From: Paenibacillus sp. HW567
Lineage (GTDB): Bacteria; Bacillota; Bacilli; Paenibacillales; Paenibacillaceae
DNA length: 64,000 nucleotides
NCBI RefSeq assembly: GCF_000374185.1
Contig: NZ_KB910518.1
Location: forward strand, 5,784,886 to 5,848,885
Reading direction: 5' to 3'
Shown here: positions 61,981-64,000 of the stretch, piece by piece
How the letters are laid out: each line of letters starts with the position of its first letter
How positions within the stretch are numbered: the stretch's first letter is position 1
Translations under genes and position numbers: made by a program
The notes under the pieces: generated by a model
What the model was told of the DNA's origin: nothing
Databases searched by the model: none
Seen by the model: the letters and a program-made list of their open reading frames with translations, nothing else

Positions 61981-63519
61981 TTACTTGGCGGCCAAAAATG
62001 CATCCATTTGCGACTGAATTTCGCTTATCACAGCATCCAGTCCAGCGGCCTTCAGCTTGCTGTTCATTTCCTTCAGGATCGGTTCAGGGTCCTTCTCCCC
62101 GGAGTACAGGGTATTCTTATATTGCTTCGTAATGTTGATCAGCGCTCCAATCTGCGACTGCACCTTCGTTGAATCGAAGACAAATCCGATGACCGGCGAC
62201 ACTTTAGAATTTTTGTTCCAGTCGGTGTAGAGCTGCACCCGTTTCGGGTCTTCGTCCTTGTTCAGATAGTTCAGCAGCACATTTCCGATCATCCAAGAGG
62301 ATACGGAGTTGTAGCCGCTGTCCGGGATGAACTCCACCGTGTTATCACCCACTTTCTTATAGTGTTTGCCTTCAATACCAAAGGTGAGCAGGTTATACAG
62401 GACCGGATCGGTGTGGATCAGGTTCATGAACATCATAGCCCGCTCGGGGTTTTTGGAGGTTCTGGAGATGGCGAGCATCGAGCCTTGCAGGCTTTTGGTG
62501 CTTACCTGTACGGGCAGCAGGGTCTTAATGATCATCGGCTTCTCGGCGAGACGGGTCCAGTCATTGGTCGAGGTTGGATTCATATTGCCGTAGGTGAACC
62601 AGGCTTTGCCGCTTTTTACGGCGTCCTTCAGTTCTGTTTTGTCGGTAGCCCCGTTCTTGTTGATATAACCCGCTTTGTACCATTCCCGGATTAGCTTCAG
62701 CCGTGCCAGAATTTCAGGAGTATCATATTCGTTAAAAACCTTCATCGTCTTGTAATCGAGCAGTGTCGGAATTTCGTTGCTGCCGTCGAGGTCTTCACTG
62801 TCCGGGTACACCGTGAACCAGTTCAGGCTGTCCGTGTGATTCATGAACAGCGGCGTGACCGCCGGCTCCTTCTCCTTAATCGTCTTCAGCATCGGCTCAA
62901 TGTCCTCAAGCTTCTGGATGCTGTTCACATCGAACCCATACTTATCGACAATCGCCTTGTCAAAAGCAAAGCCTACCGACTGGCCCAGCTCTTTTTCCGT
63001 TGGAACCGCATACAAATGTCCGTTGACGGTGGCAGCCTGAAGATAAGCCGGATTAATCTGGGCTTTGGTCTCCTTGGCATAGGTATCCAGCAGCTCTTCA
63101 AGCGGCAGGTACGCGCCTTTGGCGGCATTGGTCATGAAGTTCCAGGTATAGACCATATCGAACACTTCGCCGGACTGGATCATCAGGTTCACTTTGTCTG
63201 CCGGTTTATCCCAGCTCAGTTGATTGATTTTAATGGTGGCATTGATCTTATCCTTCAGATAGTCGTTGATCGCCTGCTCGACGGAAGCCACATCCTTATC
63301 CGGCCCGCCGGGCAGATACAGCGACAGCTCCACCGGTTCCAGCTTGTTCGTTGCTTCCGTGGCTGTGGCCTTATCCGAAGCGGCTGGAGCAGTGGTGCTT
63401 TCTGCCTTTGTACCGGTAGGTGCAGCCTCCTTGCTGTTATTTCCGCCGCACCCGCTCAGCGATAGTCCAGTCAGTAATACAAGCGACAGCAGCAGACCCG
63501 TACCTCTTTTACCTGCCAT
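61981..63519 (-). CDS. Carbohydrate ABC transporter substrate-binding lipoprotein (LplA-like)
   Basis: 512 residues. A signal peptide (GLLLSLVLLTGLSLSGC) ends with lipobox LSGC, and a Thr/Ala/Glu-rich linker follows. LSLYLPGGPDKDVASVEQAINDYLKDKINATIKINQLSWDKPADKVNLMIQSGEVFDMVYTW is the standard start of the LplA-type sugar-binding proteins, which carry a DUF3502-like C-terminal region. It lies between the permease gene and the GH39-like gene in one direction, so it should bind oligosaccharides released outside. AGGAAATAG precedes the ATG. Confidence 0.92.
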   Translation of the reverse strand: MAGKRGTGLLLSLVLLTGLSLSGCGGNNSKEAAPTGTKAESTTAPAASDKATATEATNKLEPVELSLYLPGGPDKDVASVEQAINDYLKDKINATIKINQLSWDKPADKVNLMIQSGEVFDMVYTWNFMTNAAKGAYLPLEELLDTYAKETKAQINPAYLQAATVNGHLYAVPTEKELGQSVGFAFDKAIVDKYGFDVNSIQKLEDIEPMLKTIKEKEPAVTPLFMNHTDSLNWFTVYPDSEDLDGSNEIPTLLDYKTMKVFNEYDTPEILARLKLIREWYKAGYINKNGATDKTELKDAVKSGKAWFTYGNMNPTSTNDWTRLAEKPMIIKTLLPVQVSTKSLQGSMLAISRTSKNPERAMMFMNLIHTDPVLYNLLTFGIEGKHYKKVGDNTVEFIPDSGYNSVSSWMIGNVLLNYLNKDEDPKRVQLYTDWNKNSKVSPVIGFVFDSTKVQSQIGALINITKQYKNTLYSGEKDPEPILKEMNSKLKAAGLDAVISEIQSQMDAFLAAK

Positions 63520-63570
63520 AGTCTATTTCCTCCCCTTGATGGTCAATATATGCTAATCGGAATTCCGAGG

Positions 63571-64000
63571 TTAGCCTTTAATGGAGCCGAGCGTCAAGCC
63601 TTTGATAAAATACCGCTGAAAAAAAGGATATGCCAGCACTATCGGACCAATGCCGATCAGCGCCATCGCCATGCGGATGGTCTCACCCGGCAGTTTGGCC
63701 AGCTCGGTGGCCGAGCCTTGAATCAAAGCCCCGTTGCGGCTCAGGTAATCCGCCTGGGAGATCATTTTATACATCAGGTACTGCAAGGAATAGAGGTCCG
63801 TATCCGTAACAAAAATCATGCTGTTGAACCAGTCATTCCAGTAATGCAGCGTATTGAACAAGCCAATTGTGGCGAACACCGGCAGGGACAGCGGGAACAC
63901 AATCCGGAAGAACGTCCGCAGTTCCCCTGCGCCGTCAATCTTGGCGGCTTCAATCAGCGCGGGCGGCACACTCATCTGGAAATAGGTTTTCATAATCAGC
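63571..64000 (-). CDS. Carbohydrate ABC transporter permease (LplC/YtcP-like), 5' end missing
   Basis: The last 143 codons of a MalG/LplC-type permease; the start lies beyond 64000. The ATPase-contact loop is PPALIEAAKIDGAGELRTFFRIVFPLSLPVFATIGLF, and the C-terminus MALIGIGPIVLAYPFFQRYFIKGLTLGSIKG is typical of this family. It is 51 bases before the binding-protein gene. Its partner (LplB-type) and any sensor are probably outside the window; the ATPase is usually the shared MsmX type. Confidence 0.9.
   Translation of the reverse strand, partial: LIMKTYFQMSVPPALIEAAKIDGAGELRTFFRIVFPLSLPVFATIGLFNTLHYWNDWFNSMIFVTDTDLYSLQYLMYKMISQADYLSRNGALIQGSATELAKLPGETIRMAMALIGIGPIVLAYPFFQRYFIKGLTLGSIKG

Overview
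The window looks like chromosomal DNA of a Paenibacillus species (Bacillota). The grounds are strong AGGAGG-type ribosome binding sites, frequent GTG and TTG starts, moderate GC, a CtsR-type heat-shock operator, AdaA-type adaptive-response genes, YesN/LplA/LplC-style sugar regulation and uptake, and several secreted or cytosolic plant-polysaccharide enzymes. No rRNA, tRNA, CRISPR array, IS element or prophage is visible. About 50 genes are supported, most on the minus strand.

Layout. 1-4.3 kb: a truncated LD-carboxypeptidase, an AI-2E family permease, an SDR oxidoreductase, a metallo-beta-lactamase-fold hydrolase and a small hypothetical protein. 4.5-10 kb: a complete Opp/Dpp-type peptide ABC operon with its own promoter and an internal terminator. 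10-17.5 kb: cyclophilin, a VOC protein and a heat-shock block (ClpB, a CbpA-like DnaJ, Hsp20) with perfect CtsR boxes. 17.5-21.4 kb: GNAT, a MocR/PdxR regulator lacking the usual PLP lysine, and a divergent WYL regulator/VOC pair. 21.4-28.8 kb: a tightly coupled operon of a LacI regulator, a binding-protein ABC importer, a PHP metallohydrolase and a GDPD-like protein. 29-36.3 kb: an AT-rich accessory stretch with an Xre-ImmA/DUF5986-like pair, an ABC exporter, a MazF-like protein, a MerR regulator and a CPBP protease. 36-45 kb: an alpha/beta hydrolase, an AdaA-Ogt-AlkA alkylation-repair operon, a KdgT-type permease, an orphan Bug-type binding protein and an AraC/Cache regulator. 45-52.6 kb: a SWIM protein coupled to a SNF2 helicase, hflX behind a long leader with a 12-codon upstream ORF and a terminator, and a DUF4085-like gene. 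52.6-64 kb: a carbohydrate locus (an unrecognised 587-residue protein, GH88/105, GH3, a 1171-residue GH39-like secreted protein, an LplA-type binding protein and an LplC-type permease cut by the window edge).

The most unusual material is intergenic. Three sequence types (a core AACGGCATTTCTGCCGTT, a TGTATTTC-TGCAGC unit and an ACGGACC-AGCGCTTATT unit) recur at seven places, in tandem or in head-to-head groups. In six of these the units are spaced 50 or 51 bp. The shared period suggests a common family of small structured repeats in this genome, which I do not recognise as a named element. Two other items deserve attention: the hflX leader, which looks like a translation-sensing attenuator, and the LacI/ABC/PHP/GDPD operon, which looks like an uncharacterised uptake-and-hydrolysis pathway, possibly for phosphodiesters.
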